Assembly (NCBI RefSeq): GCF_001307295.1
Contig: NZ_CP012700.1
Coordinates: 1,119,001-1,183,000, forward strand
Direction of reading: 5' to 3'
Source: Sphingopyxis macrogoltabida
GTDB taxonomy: Bacteria; Pseudomonadota; Alphaproteobacteria; Sphingomonadales; Sphingomonadaceae
Length of the DNA: 64,000 nt
In this document: positions 54,324-62,146 of the stretch, in pieces
How positions within the stretch are numbered: the stretch's first letter is position 1
How the letters are laid out: the number at the start of each line of letters is the position of its first letter
Notes under the pieces: generated by a model
The model's database searches: none
What the model was told of the DNA's origin: nothing
What the model saw: only the letters and a program-made list of their open reading frames with translations
Position numbers and translations under genes: made by a program

Positions 54324-54494
54324 TCACGGGAGCTTGCGTCCCCCGCGGCCGAAAACAAAGCCGACGATGACGAGCACGACCGCAACAACCAGCAGGATCT
54401 TGGCGAAATCGGCCGAGAGCCCGGCAATGCCGCCGAAACCGAGGAGTGCCGCGACCAGTGCAACGACCGCGAAAATGATGGCCCATCTGAACAT
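54324..54494 (-). CDS. DUF1328 small membrane protein
   Basis: A 56-residue two-helix membrane protein of the DUF1328 (YtjA) family: '[19 protein letters not shown]' (about 2-20), '[20 protein letters not shown]' (about 22-41), end '[13 protein letters not shown]'. Induced by general stress in many proteobacteria. AGGAGACT precedes the ATG. A perfect EcfG promoter (GGAAC-N16-CGTT) lies about 97 bp upstream, leaving an unusually long leader. Confidence 0.88.
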   Translation of the reverse strand: MFRWAIIFAVVALVAALLGFGGIAGLSADFAKILLVVAVVLVIVGFVFGRGGRKLP

Positions 54495-54590
54495 GTGAGT
54501 CTCCTGTCGAGACGCACGCAGCTGCTGCCCGCGCGTCAGGGTGCACGAGCTTCGCGGCGCCGCCAAATCATCCTGTCCGGATATGGGGTC

Positions 54591-54615
54591 AACGCCAGCC
54601 GGGAGCCAAGGTTCC
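54591..54615 (-). promoter_or_regulatory. EcfG-type general stress promoter for the DUF1328 gene
   Basis: Minus strand: GGAAC (54615-54611), 16 bases, CGTT (54594-54591). Confidence 0.6.
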
Positions 54616-54753
54616 GGCGTCTCGTCGAGCAGGCTGCCTTCGGCGGAATCGAACGGAAGGTCGCACGGGACACATGTACGTCGGCGGTCGAAGATTGCCC
54701 GCGGCCGACTCCGCTGCGAGACGGCCGCGCAGGGAGTTTCGGCTCTCGGGCGA

Positions 54754-55017
54754 TTAGCGCAGTTGACTGTCCTTGCTGCCGCGGCGGTTAATGCCCGCCG
54801 GTCGGACCGATGCATCGCGTGACGTCTGGCAGGCTAAGCATGTTCGCGTTCCGGGTAACGCCTCGCGGCGCGCTGCCGGTATTTCCGCTCCGCAATCGTC
54901 GCAAAAATCGGTCCCCTTGCCAGCGGGAAGTCGCGCCCGCGCATTCTTTACCGCGTCGGACACCGTATCGTCGATCTGATCCTGCACGGCGCCGTCGCGC
55001 GCCCAACCATTGGCCAT
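54754..55017 (-). CDS. DksA/TraR-type zinc-finger protein, YbiI-like
   Basis: An 87-residue protein close to E. coli YbiI: '[19 protein letters not shown]', the four-Cys zinc finger '[17 protein letters not shown]' ... 'TCLACQ' (about 39-65) and the hallmark C-terminus '[11 protein letters not shown]'. DksA-type proteins bind in the secondary channel of RNA polymerase, but this short form lacks the long coiled coil with the acidic tip, so a direct transcription role is unproven. A GGAGC-N16-CGTT box lies about 20 bp before the start. Confidence 0.92.
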   Translation of the reverse strand: MANGWARDGAVQDQIDDTVSDAVKNARARLPAGKGTDFCDDCGAEIPAARREALPGTRTCLACQTSRDASVRPAGINRRGSKDSQLR

Positions 55018-55036
55018 GGCCTGTCTCCGTCGATGA

Positions 55037-55061
55037 AACGCGCGCTCGCCGCGGAAGCTCC
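55037..55061 (-). promoter_or_regulatory. Near-consensus EcfG-type promoter of the YbiI-like gene
   Basis: Minus strand: GGAGC (55061-55057), 16 bases, CGTT (55040-55037); one mismatch in the -35. Confidence 0.35.
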
Positions 55062-55084
55062 CTGCCGTGTTGCGGGCGAGCGTG

Positions 55085-55117
55085 AAAACGGCGGCTCCGA
55101 CTTTCGCCGGGCCGCCG
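55085..55117 (-). terminator. Rho-independent terminator of the DUF2383 gene
   Basis: CGGCGGC (55089-55095) pairs with GCCGCCG (55111-55117); on the minus strand the stem is followed by TTTT (55088-55085). 28 bp past the stop of the DUF2383 gene. Confidence 0.65.
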
Positions 55118-55144
55118 CTTCATGTCGATGTTCGACGGCGGAGA

Positions 55145-55600
55145 CTAGCTCGCGTTGAGCCCGTGCTTCAGCGCCGACATCTGGTCATGGCCTTCGCGCA
55201 CCGAGGTAAAGGCGGTCTGAATCAGCTGGCGGACTGCGGGGTCGAGATCGTCGTCCTTCAGCGCGCTTTCGAACTTCGCCTTGATGTGATCCTCGCCGCG
55301 CTCGACCTCGGCGACGACCGCCGAATCGTCGCGCTCGCCGGTCAGCTTGTCCCGCAGTCCGAGGAAAGCGCGGTGCGCCGACGCAAGCACGGTACCGTCG
55401 TCCTCGGGGTTGCCGCCAAGTTCGCGGACCTTCGCCTGGAAATTCGCGACGATGGTCTGACGCTCGTTGGCGCGGCTCAGAAACTGGTCCCGGAACTGCG
55501 CGGCATTGGCTTCTTCGGCGGCCTTGCGATAGCCATCGACGCTGTCGAGCGTTGTCGCGATCAGCGAATTGAGCGTTGAGACATTCTTGTTATCGAACAT
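55145..55600 (-). CDS. PA2169/DUF2383 four-helix-bundle protein
   Basis: A 151-residue ferritin-like helical protein of the DUF2383 (PA2169) family. The family pattern is 'STLNSLIATTLDSVDGYRKA' (about 8-27), 'QFRDQFLSRANERQTIV', 'HRAFLGLRDKL', 'VERGEDHIKAKFESALKD'. These proteins are stress-induced and of unknown activity. ATG 55600 has AAGGATATC ahead. A GCAAC-N16-GGTT box lies 57 bp upstream and a terminator downstream, a one-gene unit. Confidence 0.92.
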   Translation of the reverse strand: MFDNKNVSTLNSLIATTLDSVDGYRKAAEEANAAQFRDQFLSRANERQTIVANFQAKVRELGGNPEDDGTVLASAHRAFLGLRDKLTGERDDSAVVAEVERGEDHIKAKFESALKDDDLDPAVRQLIQTAFTSVREGHDQMSALKHGLNAS

Positions 55601-55656
55601 TGTGATATCCTTCTGGGAGGGGGCGCCATCGAAGTTTCGAGGGCCGTACGATCCCC

Positions 55657-55681
55657 AACCACTGCCGCGCGCGAGGGTTGC
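55657..55681 (-). promoter_or_regulatory. GCAAC-type variant EcfG promoter of the DUF2383 gene
   Basis: Minus strand: GCAAC (55681-55677), 16 bases, GGTT (55660-55657). Confidence 0.4.
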
Positions 55682-55916
55682 GAAGGGCGGGCGGAAACTA
55701 ACCTGCATCATGACGATAGGGCGGCTGACGATGTCACGCAGCCTCGAACCGAACTGCCGCAACTTAAGCCGCGGCGCCGCGTACTGCTGGCAACCCGTCT
55801 CCTGACGCCCTATCGTCTCAAGGATGTCAGGAGACGCGGCCAATCATTCTGACGGGATTGCGGTTCCGCTTCTGTGGCTGGATGAACAGCGCCGACAGAT
55901 CCGATGCCGAGCCGGA

Positions 55917-56012
55917 TTATCGATGATCGACCTGCCGGATAAATCCCAACTTTTCGAACAGACGACGTGGCGCTCGTTGTAGCGCGACCTCGGGCTGCGC
56001 TTCATCTTCTGC
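55917..56012 (-). pseudogene. Possible remnant of a GNAT acetyltransferase C-terminus
   Basis: A minus-strand frame reads 'QRAPRRLFEKLGFIRQVDHR' and stops. The string 'LFEKLGF' resembles the last helix and strand of GNAT acetyltransferases. Nothing else of the domain can be seen upstream. A very short piece, so the call is weak. Confidence 0.25.
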
Positions 56013-56124
56013 CAATGGCGCCGGGGGGGCGATCGACGAATATCCTATCCGCATCATCGATATTGGACGCGAGCCGGCCCGCGCCGGGTGTGGGCGTCGG
56101 ATGGCCCCGTCCGCTCCTCGGCCG

Positions 56125-56646
56125 TCATGCTTCGAAAGCGGTATCGGGGACCATATGTCCGGACTGGCGCGGAGTGATCAGCCGGCCAAGGTCGAAGCCC
56201 TGCGTCTTCGCCACGGCGAGATAATTCTCGACGACCTCGCTCGGCAGCGCGGCTGTACGGGCGATCAGCCAGAGATGCTCGCGGTCGGGTGTTCCGACGA
56301 GCGCGACGGTATAATCGGGATCAATCGCGAGGACCCAGTAATCGCCCTGCGTGAACGGAATCCATCGCAGATATTCGGGAAGAAAACTGACCTTGAGCTT
56401 CGCGTTGCTTGCGTCCTGGGGAACCGCGAGCCCGATCGACCGATCGGGCTTCCCGTCCTTGTCCAGGCAGCGGTTCTCGACCCGAATGCGACCATCCGCG
56501 GTCTGGCTGTAGGTGGCGGTGATATCGCTGGCAGCCGCATCCTCCCATTTCAGAGGAAGGCGGCATATCTCGAACCAACTACCCACATATCGCGCGAGGT
56601 CGATGTTCGGCACCGCGACAACGGGCGTATTTTCATTGTGATGCAT
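56125..56646 (-). CDS. Lipocalin family protein (Blc-like)
   Basis: A 173-residue lipocalin. The first motif 'VDIARYVGSWFEI' type ('LARYVGSWFEICRLPLKWE', about 17-35), then 'VENRCLDKDGKPDRSIG', 'AKLKVSFLPE', 'GDYWVLAIDPDYTVALVGTP' and 'LWLIAR', all as in bacterial Blc. It lacks the usual signal peptide and lipobox, so it is either cytoplasmic or its start is misread; no signal is found upstream in frame. An EcfG-type promoter 25 bp before the ATG supports this start. Confidence 0.9.
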   Translation of the reverse strand: MHHNENTPVVAVPNIDLARYVGSWFEICRLPLKWEDAAASDITATYSQTADGRIRVENRCLDKDGKPDRSIGLAVPQDASNAKLKVSFLPEYLRWIPFTQGDYWVLAIDPDYTVALVGTPDREHLWLIARTAALPSEVVENYLAVAKTQGFDLGRLITPRQSGHMVPDTAFEA

Positions 56647-56670
56647 GACGTTTTCCCATTCGGAAGAGGA

Positions 56671-56695
56671 AACTTCGTGAGCGGCGTCCGGTTCC
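56671..56695 (-). promoter_or_regulatory. EcfG-type general stress promoter for the lipocalin gene
   Basis: Minus strand: GGAAC (56695-56691), 16 bases, AGTT (56674-56671). Confidence 0.6.
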
Positions 56696-57033
56696 TTCCA
56701 CATCGTTCCATCGGCGCGGCACCCGGAAGAACGGCCAGTAGGGCATTCACCCTCCCGCCTAGACGATACCGCCGGCCGCGTGCCAGCGACCTGCCGATAC
56801 TGCCGTGAAGCATAGGCGGCGGCGCAGCGGCCGGGCCGGCCAAGTGAGGTCGATGGACGCCGTGAACGTATCGGCGTGGCGCGCGATCGCGCCGCCGAAG
56901 CGGCCGGGCCTGCGCGCGGGGCGGCACAGGAAGCGATCATGGCGCTGATCGGCACGGCAGGCCCAAGGCGCAGTGAGGGAAGCGGGAAGGGCGCGGGCGG
57001 CCTTGCGCCCGCGCCCCTCACGATGCAGGGGAA
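56696..57033. other. Gap without a supported gene
   Basis: About 335 GC-rich bases between the lipocalin promoter and the next minus-strand gene. No gene, RNA or clear hairpin with T-run was recognised. Confidence 0.35.
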
Positions 57034-57351
57034 TCAGCGGCTCCCGCCAAGCGGAGCATCCGCTCCGGTCCTCGGCCCATTGCCGGTGCGGACCGGCTTA
57101 TGGCCTCCGCCGGCCTGTGTATCCGAATCATAGTCCTCCGGATTTCCACCGCCGCCCGCGCCGGCACCGCTGCCCGTGACCGGGCCGCTGCCGGCCTTGT
57201 TCGCGCGGTGCGCACGGTTCGAGGCGCCGGTAATATCGCCGTCGTCGCGTTCCTCTTTCGGGTAATCGCCGGGACGAACCGTTCCGACATTGTCGCGGTC
57301 CTCGGCATTCTCGGACGGGAGCGAGCCCGGCGTGGAAGCTTTATCGGTCAT
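57034..57351 (-). CDS. Disordered Gly/Asp-rich protein, unknown
   Basis: A 105-residue hydrophilic protein without predicted structure: 'ENAEDRDNVGTVRPGDYPKE', a Gly-rich middle 'GSGAGAGGGGNPEDYDSDTQ', and a Gly/Arg end. Such low-complexity proteins are frequent next to stress genes in sphingomonads, and their role is unknown. AGGAGA precedes the ATG. It follows the 96-residue gene by 35 bp and likely shares its transcript. Confidence 0.65.
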   Translation of the reverse strand: MTDKASTPGSLPSENAEDRDNVGTVRPGDYPKEERDDGDITGASNRAHRANKAGSGPVTGSGAGAGGGGNPEDYDSDTQAGGGHKPVRTGNGPRTGADAPLGGSR

Positions 57352-57386
57352 GACGATCTCCTTTTCGGGTGTGGAGGTTCAGCCGC

Positions 57387-57677
57387 TCAATATGTCGAGG
57401 GCGGATCGCTGGCGGGGAAGGATTCGTCGGCCGCCTGATCGACGCCGTCCCAGGCGCGCCGCGCATCGCTGCGCATGCCGTCGGGTCCGGCCGAACGCGT
57501 CTGGTCGAAATTTTCAGGATCGGTTTCGCTGTCGGCGAAAGCCGCCGAATGCGTATCGCTCTTCGGAAATTTCGGTGCTTTCTTGCGCGTGAACCAATAG
57601 AGCGCGCCGATTACGGCGACGCTCATGATCTTGCCGATGCCCGAGGATTTTCCGGGTTGATGGGTTGCTGCGGTCAT
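57387..57677 (-). CDS. Small membrane-anchored protein with acidic C-terminus, unknown
   Basis: A 96-residue protein with a short hydrophobic helix (about 14-29, 'IGKIMSVAVIGALYWF') followed by basic 'TRKKAPKFPKS' and a long acidic, polar tail 'WDGVDQAADESFPASDPPS'. The tail phrase 'VDEASDESFPASDPPS' type is common in sphingomonad stress proteins. AAGAGGAGAAGATC is a strong ribosome site. A GCAAC-N16-CGTT box lies 23 bp before the ATG. Confidence 0.7.
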   Translation of the reverse strand: MTAATHQPGKSSGIGKIMSVAVIGALYWFTRKKAPKFPKSDTHSAAFADSETDPENFDQTRSAGPDGMRSDARRAWDGVDQAADESFPASDPPSTY

Positions 57678-57700
57678 GATCTTCTCCTCTTCGAGGAAGA

Positions 57701-57725
57701 AACGGCGCGCTGCGGCCAAGGTTGC
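57701..57725 (-). promoter_or_regulatory. GCAAC-type variant EcfG promoter
   Basis: Minus strand: GCAAC (57725-57721), 16 bases, CGTT (57704-57701), directly ahead of the 96-residue gene. Confidence 0.4.
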
Positions 57726-57836
57726 CGGGTTGATCTGGATCAGTCCGTTTGTGGAATGGGCGGCAGAAGGCCCGGCGTGCTCGCGGAACCGACCGCCGGG
57801 CCATGGCTTTTTCCCAGACGATGCCCCGGAGAAATC

Positions 57837-58796
57837 ATGCAGAGCGCGTCCGCCTATCGTCACATGAAAGCGAATATCGTGCTCTACGGCGCGCTGATCG
57901 CCAATCTTGGCATCGCCATCGCCAAGTTCATCGCCGCCGCCATCAGCGGCTCGTCCTCGATGCTGACCGAGGGGGTCCACTCGCTCGTCGACAGCGGGAA
58001 CCAGTTGCTGCTCCTCTATGGCCAGTCACGCGCGAAACGGCCCGCCGACGCCTTCCACCCCTTCGGCTATGGGCGCGAGCTCTATTTCTGGGCCTTTGTC
58101 GTCGCGATCCTGATTTTCGCGATCGGCGCGGGGGTGTCGATCTATGAAGGCTGGAGCCATATCCTCGACCCCGAGCCGCTGCGCGATCCGACGATCAACT
58201 ATATGGTGCTCGGCATCGCCTTCGTCCTCGAAGGCATGTCGTGGAGCATCGCGGTTCGCGAATTCAATACCGCGCGGGGCGATCGGGGGTGGTGGGAAGC
58301 GGTCAGACGCTCGAAGGACCCGGCAGGCTTCATCGTGCTGTTCGAAGACAGCGCCGCGCTGCTCGGGCTTGCGATCGCCGCTCTGGGTGTCTGGGCGAGC
58401 CACTGGACCGGCGATGCACGGATCGACGGCATCGCGTCGGTTGCGATCGGCGGCGTGCTGGCGGCCGTCGCGGTTCTTCTCGCGCGCGAGGCCAAAGGGC
58501 TGCTGATCGGCGAGAGCGCCGATCCCGATCTGGTCGCCGCGATCTGGCGCCTCGTCGATCGCCGCCCCGAGATTACGGCGGTGAACCATGTGCGAACGAT
58601 CCACACGTCGCCCGACACCGTCTTCGTCGCGGTCAGCGCCGACTTCGACGACGCTCTCTCGATGGGCCGTGTGGAAAGCTTGATCGAGGAGATGGAGACC
58701 GAACTCAAGATGGCCGAACCGCGGATCAGCTCGATCTACATCCGTCCCGAGAAACGGAGCGATGCCGTGGTGTATCCGCCGCCGCGACGCGACTGA
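57837..58796 (+). CDS. Cation diffusion facilitator family transporter
   Basis: Zn/Cd/Co/Fe efflux protein of the CDF family, a proton antiporter. The 319 residues hold six membrane helices. The metal site His-x3-Asp is in 'GVHSLVDSGNQLLLLYG' (about 42-58), the second site in 'FEDSAALLGLAIAALG' (about 164-179, Asp), followed by 'DGIASVAIGGVLAAVAVL'. The C-terminal cytoplasmic domain (about 215-300) has 'AVNHVRTIHTSPDTVFVAV'. ATG 57837 with GGAG ahead is preferred; the longer frame overlaps the divergent genes. Confidence 0.93.
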   Translation: MQSASAYRHMKANIVLYGALIANLGIAIAKFIAAAISGSSSMLTEGVHSLVDSGNQLLLLYGQSRAKRPADAFHPFGYGRELYFWAFVVAILIFAIGAGVSIYEGWSHILDPEPLRDPTINYMVLGIAFVLEGMSWSIAVREFNTARGDRGWWEAVRRSKDPAGFIVLFEDSAALLGLAIAALGVWASHWTGDARIDGIASVAIGGVLAAVAVLLAREAKGLLIGESADPDLVAAIWRLVDRRPEITAVNHVRTIHTSPDTVFVAVSADFDDALSMGRVESLIEEMETELKMAEPRISSIYIRPEKRSDAVVYPPPRRD

Positions 58797-58892
58797 GATT
58801 TTCCCGTATCGGCGGGCACGCGAATTGCTGCAAATCGCTATAACCGAAGTTAGTCGGGCGCAACTGGCCACCCTCTCAGCGGTTTACCGGTC

Positions 58893-59612
58893 ATGCTGCC
58901 ACCCACCGACGATCGCGACCACCCGCTGGCTCGCCGCTTCGACGCCTTCGTGCGCGATCCGGCTTTTCCTTGTGTTGGTGCCAAATCCGCCCTCGCCAAG
59001 GGGCAGATACGGATCGTCGTCGGCCGCGACATGCGGTCGGCGTGGGACGACCTGCGCATCTATCCCAACCTGCTCGATCTGGCCTGGACTTACGCGCGCG
59101 AACCGAGCCTCTTTCATTCGCTAGCGGTCGTGTTCGAGGAGGATAGCGGGCTCGATGAGGAAGGGTTCGAACGCTGCCTGTGGGAGCGTCTCGAATCGCT
59201 GACCCGGAAGGACGACTTCCACGGCCAGATCGCCGACCCGCGAGTCAGCGCCGATCCCGGCGACCCGCATTTCTCGCTGAGCTTTGGCGGCGAGGCCTTT
59301 TTCGTCGTCGGTCTTCACCCGCGCGCGAGCCGTCCGGCGCGGCGCTTCGAGCGGCCGGCGCTGGTCTTCAACCTGCACGACCAGTTCGAACAGCTTCGCG
59401 CGAGCGGGGTCTATGACAAAATGCGCAGCACGATCCTGGCGCGCGATGTCGCGCTCGCCGGCGACATCAATCCGATGCTCGCGCGCCATGGGACCATGTC
59501 GGAGGCGCGCCAATATTCGGGACGGGCGGTCGGCAGCGACTGGGTCTGTCCCTTCGCGGGGCGGAGCGGCGCACCTGCACCACGAAATGTCCTGGCAGGC
59601 CGCGGCGACTGA
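58893..59612 (+). CDS. YqcI/YcgG family protein (GntA-like heme enzyme)
   Basis: A 239-residue protein of the YqcI/YcgG family, which includes GntA, a heme-dependent enzyme that N-hydroxylates an arginine-type substrate in guanitoxin synthesis. Family segments are 'FVRDPAFPCVGAKSALAKGQ' (about 19-38), 'PHFSLSFGGEAFFVVGLHP' (about 124-142), 'LVFNLHDQFEQLRASGVYDKM' broken over 156-176, and 'RQYSGRAVGSDWVCPF' (about 205-220). No other toxin-pathway gene is near, so the reaction here is unknown. Probably soluble. Confidence 0.88.
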   Translation: MLPPTDDRDHPLARRFDAFVRDPAFPCVGAKSALAKGQIRIVVGRDMRSAWDDLRIYPNLLDLAWTYAREPSLFHSLAVVFEEDSGLDEEGFERCLWERLESLTRKDDFHGQIADPRVSADPGDPHFSLSFGGEAFFVVGLHPRASRPARRFERPALVFNLHDQFEQLRASGVYDKMRSTILARDVALAGDINPMLARHGTMSEARQYSGRAVGSDWVCPFAGRSGAPAPRNVLAGRGD

Positions 59613-59894
59613 TCGAATGGGCGCGGTCCGCAGCGCGGCCTGTCGTCCGCGACGACCGACTGTCTGCGATTGGCCATCGCGGCCACCGAGGGCATTTCGC
59701 CGAGGCACCGTCCGAGGTTCGGGTAATGACCTCGCCGCGCGCGCAAAGCGCAATCCGGATCGTGGCGATTGTCCGCACGGCGGCAAAAGAGATTGAGCGA
59801 GGTTAATAATCGCGCGCGCGGCGCGACGATTGCCCGCGCCCGGCGTTCGTTCGTTGAACGGGCACATTCCGCTCCTCGTCACAGGATGACCATC

Positions 59895-60452
59895 ATGGCT
59901 GCAACCAAAACCGCCTCCCGGAAAGCCGCTTCGAGCGGCGCCGGAAAACAATCCGAGCGCGCATCGAAAGCGAAGGGCGACGGCAAGCCCGGCCCTTCCG
60001 CGCAGCACCCCGTCGACGCGATCAAGCTGCTCAAGGCCGATCACAAGGAAGTGAAGACCTGGTTCAAGGAATATGAAAAACTCGACGCGAAGGGCGACAA
60101 GCAGGCGCTCGCCGACAAAATTTGCCTCGCGCTCACCGTTCACGCGCAGATCGAGGAGGAAATCTTCTATCCCGCCGCGCGACCGGCGGTCGACGACGAT
60201 GCCCTCTTCGACGAAGCCGAGGTCGAGCATGGCAGCGCGAAGCAGTTGATCGCGGAAATCCAGGCGATGAAGGCCGGCGACCGTCTGTTCGACGCCAAGG
60301 TCATCGTGCTCGGCGAATATATCGATCATCATGTCGGGGAAGAAGAAGAGGAAATGTTCCCCGAGGCGCGCGACAGCGATCTCGACCTGAAGGCGCTGGG
60401 CGTTCAGCTCGCTGCGCGAAAGGCCGAACTGATGGCCGCGGCCGGTAAGTAA
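59895..60452 (+). CDS. Hemerythrin HHE domain protein
   Basis: A 185-residue protein with a basic, Lys/Ala/Ser-rich N-terminus (residues 1-35, maybe DNA- or RNA-binding) and a hemerythrin domain. His and Glu of the di-iron site are in 'LLKADHKEVKTWFKEYEKL' (about 44-62), 'ALTVHAQIEEEIFYPAA' (about 78-94), 'EVEHGSAKQLI' (about 110-120) and 'YIDHHVGEEEEEMFPEA' (about 141-157). Likely binds O2 or iron, perhaps for protection against oxidants. ATG 59895 or 59886 both fit; AGGATG lies ahead. Confidence 0.92.
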   Translation: MAATKTASRKAASSGAGKQSERASKAKGDGKPGPSAQHPVDAIKLLKADHKEVKTWFKEYEKLDAKGDKQALADKICLALTVHAQIEEEIFYPAARPAVDDDALFDEAEVEHGSAKQLIAEIQAMKAGDRLFDAKVIVLGEYIDHHVGEEEEEMFPEARDSDLDLKALGVQLAARKAELMAAAGK

Positions 60453-60554
60453 CCGGCCCAATGCCCGACCCGTTGGACCGCCTCTTCAGCGAGCGGCCCG
60501 CGGGTCGCCCCGGCGAACTGAATCTCCGTCATGACGAATGCCCTGGCGCCCGAT

Positions 60555-60579
60555 GCAACGCTCGCGCTTATCGGTCGTT
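60555..60579 (+). promoter_or_regulatory. GCAAC-type variant EcfG promoter of the second Crp/Fnr operon
   Basis: GCAAC (60555-60559), 16 bases, CGTT (60576-60579), about 60 bp before the Crp/Fnr ATG. Confidence 0.4.
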
Positions 60580-60637
60580 GCGAGGAAGCACAGGCCTTCC
60601 ACTGATGCTTCCCGAAACCGAACGAGGATCGTCAGAC

Positions 60638-61387
60638 ATGTTCACCGAACGCTTCCTGAGAGACAAACGCGGCGCAAGCCTCGATACCGCCGAACGCACG
60701 CGGCTCGAGGCGGCGATCAGCGAGGTGAAGACCTTTGCTGCACGCAAGATGATCGCGCGTGCAGGCGAGCCGCTCGATCAGAGCACATTGCTCGTCGAAG
60801 GCATCATGTCGCGCTATCTCGACGACCGGAACGGACTCCGGCAGTTGGTCGCGATCCACCTTCCGGGCGATTTTCTCGATCTTCACGCTTTCCCGCTCAA
60901 GGTGCTCGATCACGACGTGGCGACGCTGACCCCCGCGACGGTCGCAATCGTGCCCCACGCCGAGCTCGAGGCGATCGCCGAGGAAATGCCGCAGCTCGTC
61001 CGCAAGCTCTGGTTCGCGACATTGCTCGATGCGGCGATTCATCGCGCCTGGCTTTTTCGTCTCGGGCGGCTCGACGCCACCGGGCGCGTTGCCCACTTCC
61101 TCTGCGAGACGAACGCAAGGCTCTTTTCGGCCGGACTCAGCGACGGACGAAGGTTCGCGCTCGGGCTGACGCAGGCCGACCTCGCCGAAATCTGCGGGCT
61201 CACGACGGTGCATGTGAACCGCGTGATGCGTCAGCTTCGCGAAGAGAAATTATGCATCTTCCGTTCGTCGCTCGTCGAAATCCTCGATCCGGCCGGTCTG
61301 GCGGCGCGCGGCCAGTTCAACCCCGCCTATCTCTACAACAACCACGACGTCGAGCATCTCTCCTCCCGCCAAAGGCCAAAATCATGA
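60638..61387 (+). CDS. Crp/Fnr family transcriptional regulator (second)
   Basis: A 249-residue regulator with a cNMP-like barrel (about 30-125: 'RAGEPLDQSTLLVEGIMSR', 'HLPGDFLDLHAFPLKVLD') and a winged HTH (about 175-225: 'LTQADLAEICGLTTVHVNRV'). It resembles the regulator at 37057 in plan (same 'RDDRNGLRQLVAIHLPGDFL'-like region) and lacks an Fe-S Cys cluster. ATG 60638 is chosen; ATG 60605 is an alternative. It overlaps the next gene (ATGA), the first of a run of small genes. Confidence 0.92.
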   Translation: MFTERFLRDKRGASLDTAERTRLEAAISEVKTFAARKMIARAGEPLDQSTLLVEGIMSRYLDDRNGLRQLVAIHLPGDFLDLHAFPLKVLDHDVATLTPATVAIVPHAELEAIAEEMPQLVRKLWFATLLDAAIHRAWLFRLGRLDATGRVAHFLCETNARLFSAGLSDGRRFALGLTQADLAEICGLTTVHVNRVMRQLREEKLCIFRSSLVEILDPAGLAARGQFNPAYLYNNHDVEHLSSRQRPKS

Positions 61388-61578
61388 GATCCATCCCAGC
61401 CGGACTCGAGCCCGAAACCGAACCCGGCATCGCCAGCGCCGAAGGGGGGCTTGTTTTCCTCGACGGGCCCGACGGGATCGCCAAGACGATGACCGCCGAT
61501 GCTGCGGCGCGGACCGGTCAAAGCCTGATCGACGCGGCGGCGATTGCCGAAGCACAGAGGGCGAACGGCGATGTTTGA
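61384..61578 (+). CDS. Small protein coupled to the Crp/Fnr gene, unknown
   Basis: A 64-residue acidic protein starting in the stop codon of the regulator (ATGA). It contains 'GIASAEGGLVFLDGPDGIAK' and an Ala-rich helix 'DAAARTGQSLIDAAAIAEAQ'. No membrane helix and no Cys. I do not recognise the family. Its end overlaps the start of the next gene by 8 bp, so three genes are translated as one chain. Confidence 0.65.
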   Translation: MRSIPAGLEPETEPGIASAEGGLVFLDGPDGIAKTMTADAAARTGQSLIDAAAIAEAQRANGDV

Positions 61579-62068
61579 CCCGTTCGGCCAGTGGAGCCGC
61601 TATCTCTCGGCCGGCCATTCGATGCACGCCACGGGCCGGCACGCCGCCGAAACGCTCGATGGCGCGAGCCGCGTCGTCGCGGCGCGCAGCGCGATCATCG
61701 GCGAGGCCCTTGTATCGCCCTGGACCGCCGATCATGCCGAGCTCGGGCGCATGATCCCCGAAAAGATGGAAGCCTTCGCGCTTGCCGGCTCCGCGATCGC
61801 CACCGTCTGGTGGGACAATGAATCGCTGTGGATGAAATATCTGCAGCACCTTGGCGTCATGGCCATGCGCGGACGACCGCCAACCGTCGCCGAACTCGCC
61901 GACCTCGGGCAGCGCAGTGCCGTTCTCGCGTTACGCTCCGTGGAGGCCGGTGCAAGGCTTGGTTCGGCGAGCCTGGCGCCCGTGCGCGGTCAGGTGCGGG
62001 CAAATGTCCGCCGGTTGAAGGTTGCGGAACGGAAGCCAGGTCGAACAGGGCGCTCGCGGGCGCGTTGA
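61571..62068 (+). CDS. Helical protein of 165 residues, unknown
   Basis: Begins at ATG 61571, overlapping the previous stop. Largely alpha-helical: 'GHSMHATGRHAAETLDGASR', 'MIPEKMEAFALAGSAIATVW' and a basic C-terminal end 'RRLKVAERKPGRTGRS'. The pattern with a repeated small helix and a basic tail recalls phasin-like surface proteins, but I cannot confirm it. Conserved position in this chain suggests a role with the regulator. Confidence 0.65.
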   Translation: MFDPFGQWSRYLSAGHSMHATGRHAAETLDGASRVVAARSAIIGEALVSPWTADHAELGRMIPEKMEAFALAGSAIATVWWDNESLWMKYLQHLGVMAMRGRPPTVAELADLGQRSAVLALRSVEAGARLGSASLAPVRGQVRANVRRLKVAERKPGRTGRSRAR

Positions 62069-62146
62069 TTGGCGCCGATGCGCCGCGAGGATGCGGCGAT
62101 GACGATCATGTGAAAGGATAACGGGCTGGAACTGATTGCTGGGCTG

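Noticed and set aside
57785..57809. GGAAC-N16-GCTT before the CDF transporter as an EcfG promoter
   Set aside because: The -10 deviates at two positions, so it is not counted with the set.
59121..60461. 446-codon minus-strand open frame opposite the YqcI and hemerythrin genes
   Set aside because: Spans two real genes in antisense and has no domain.
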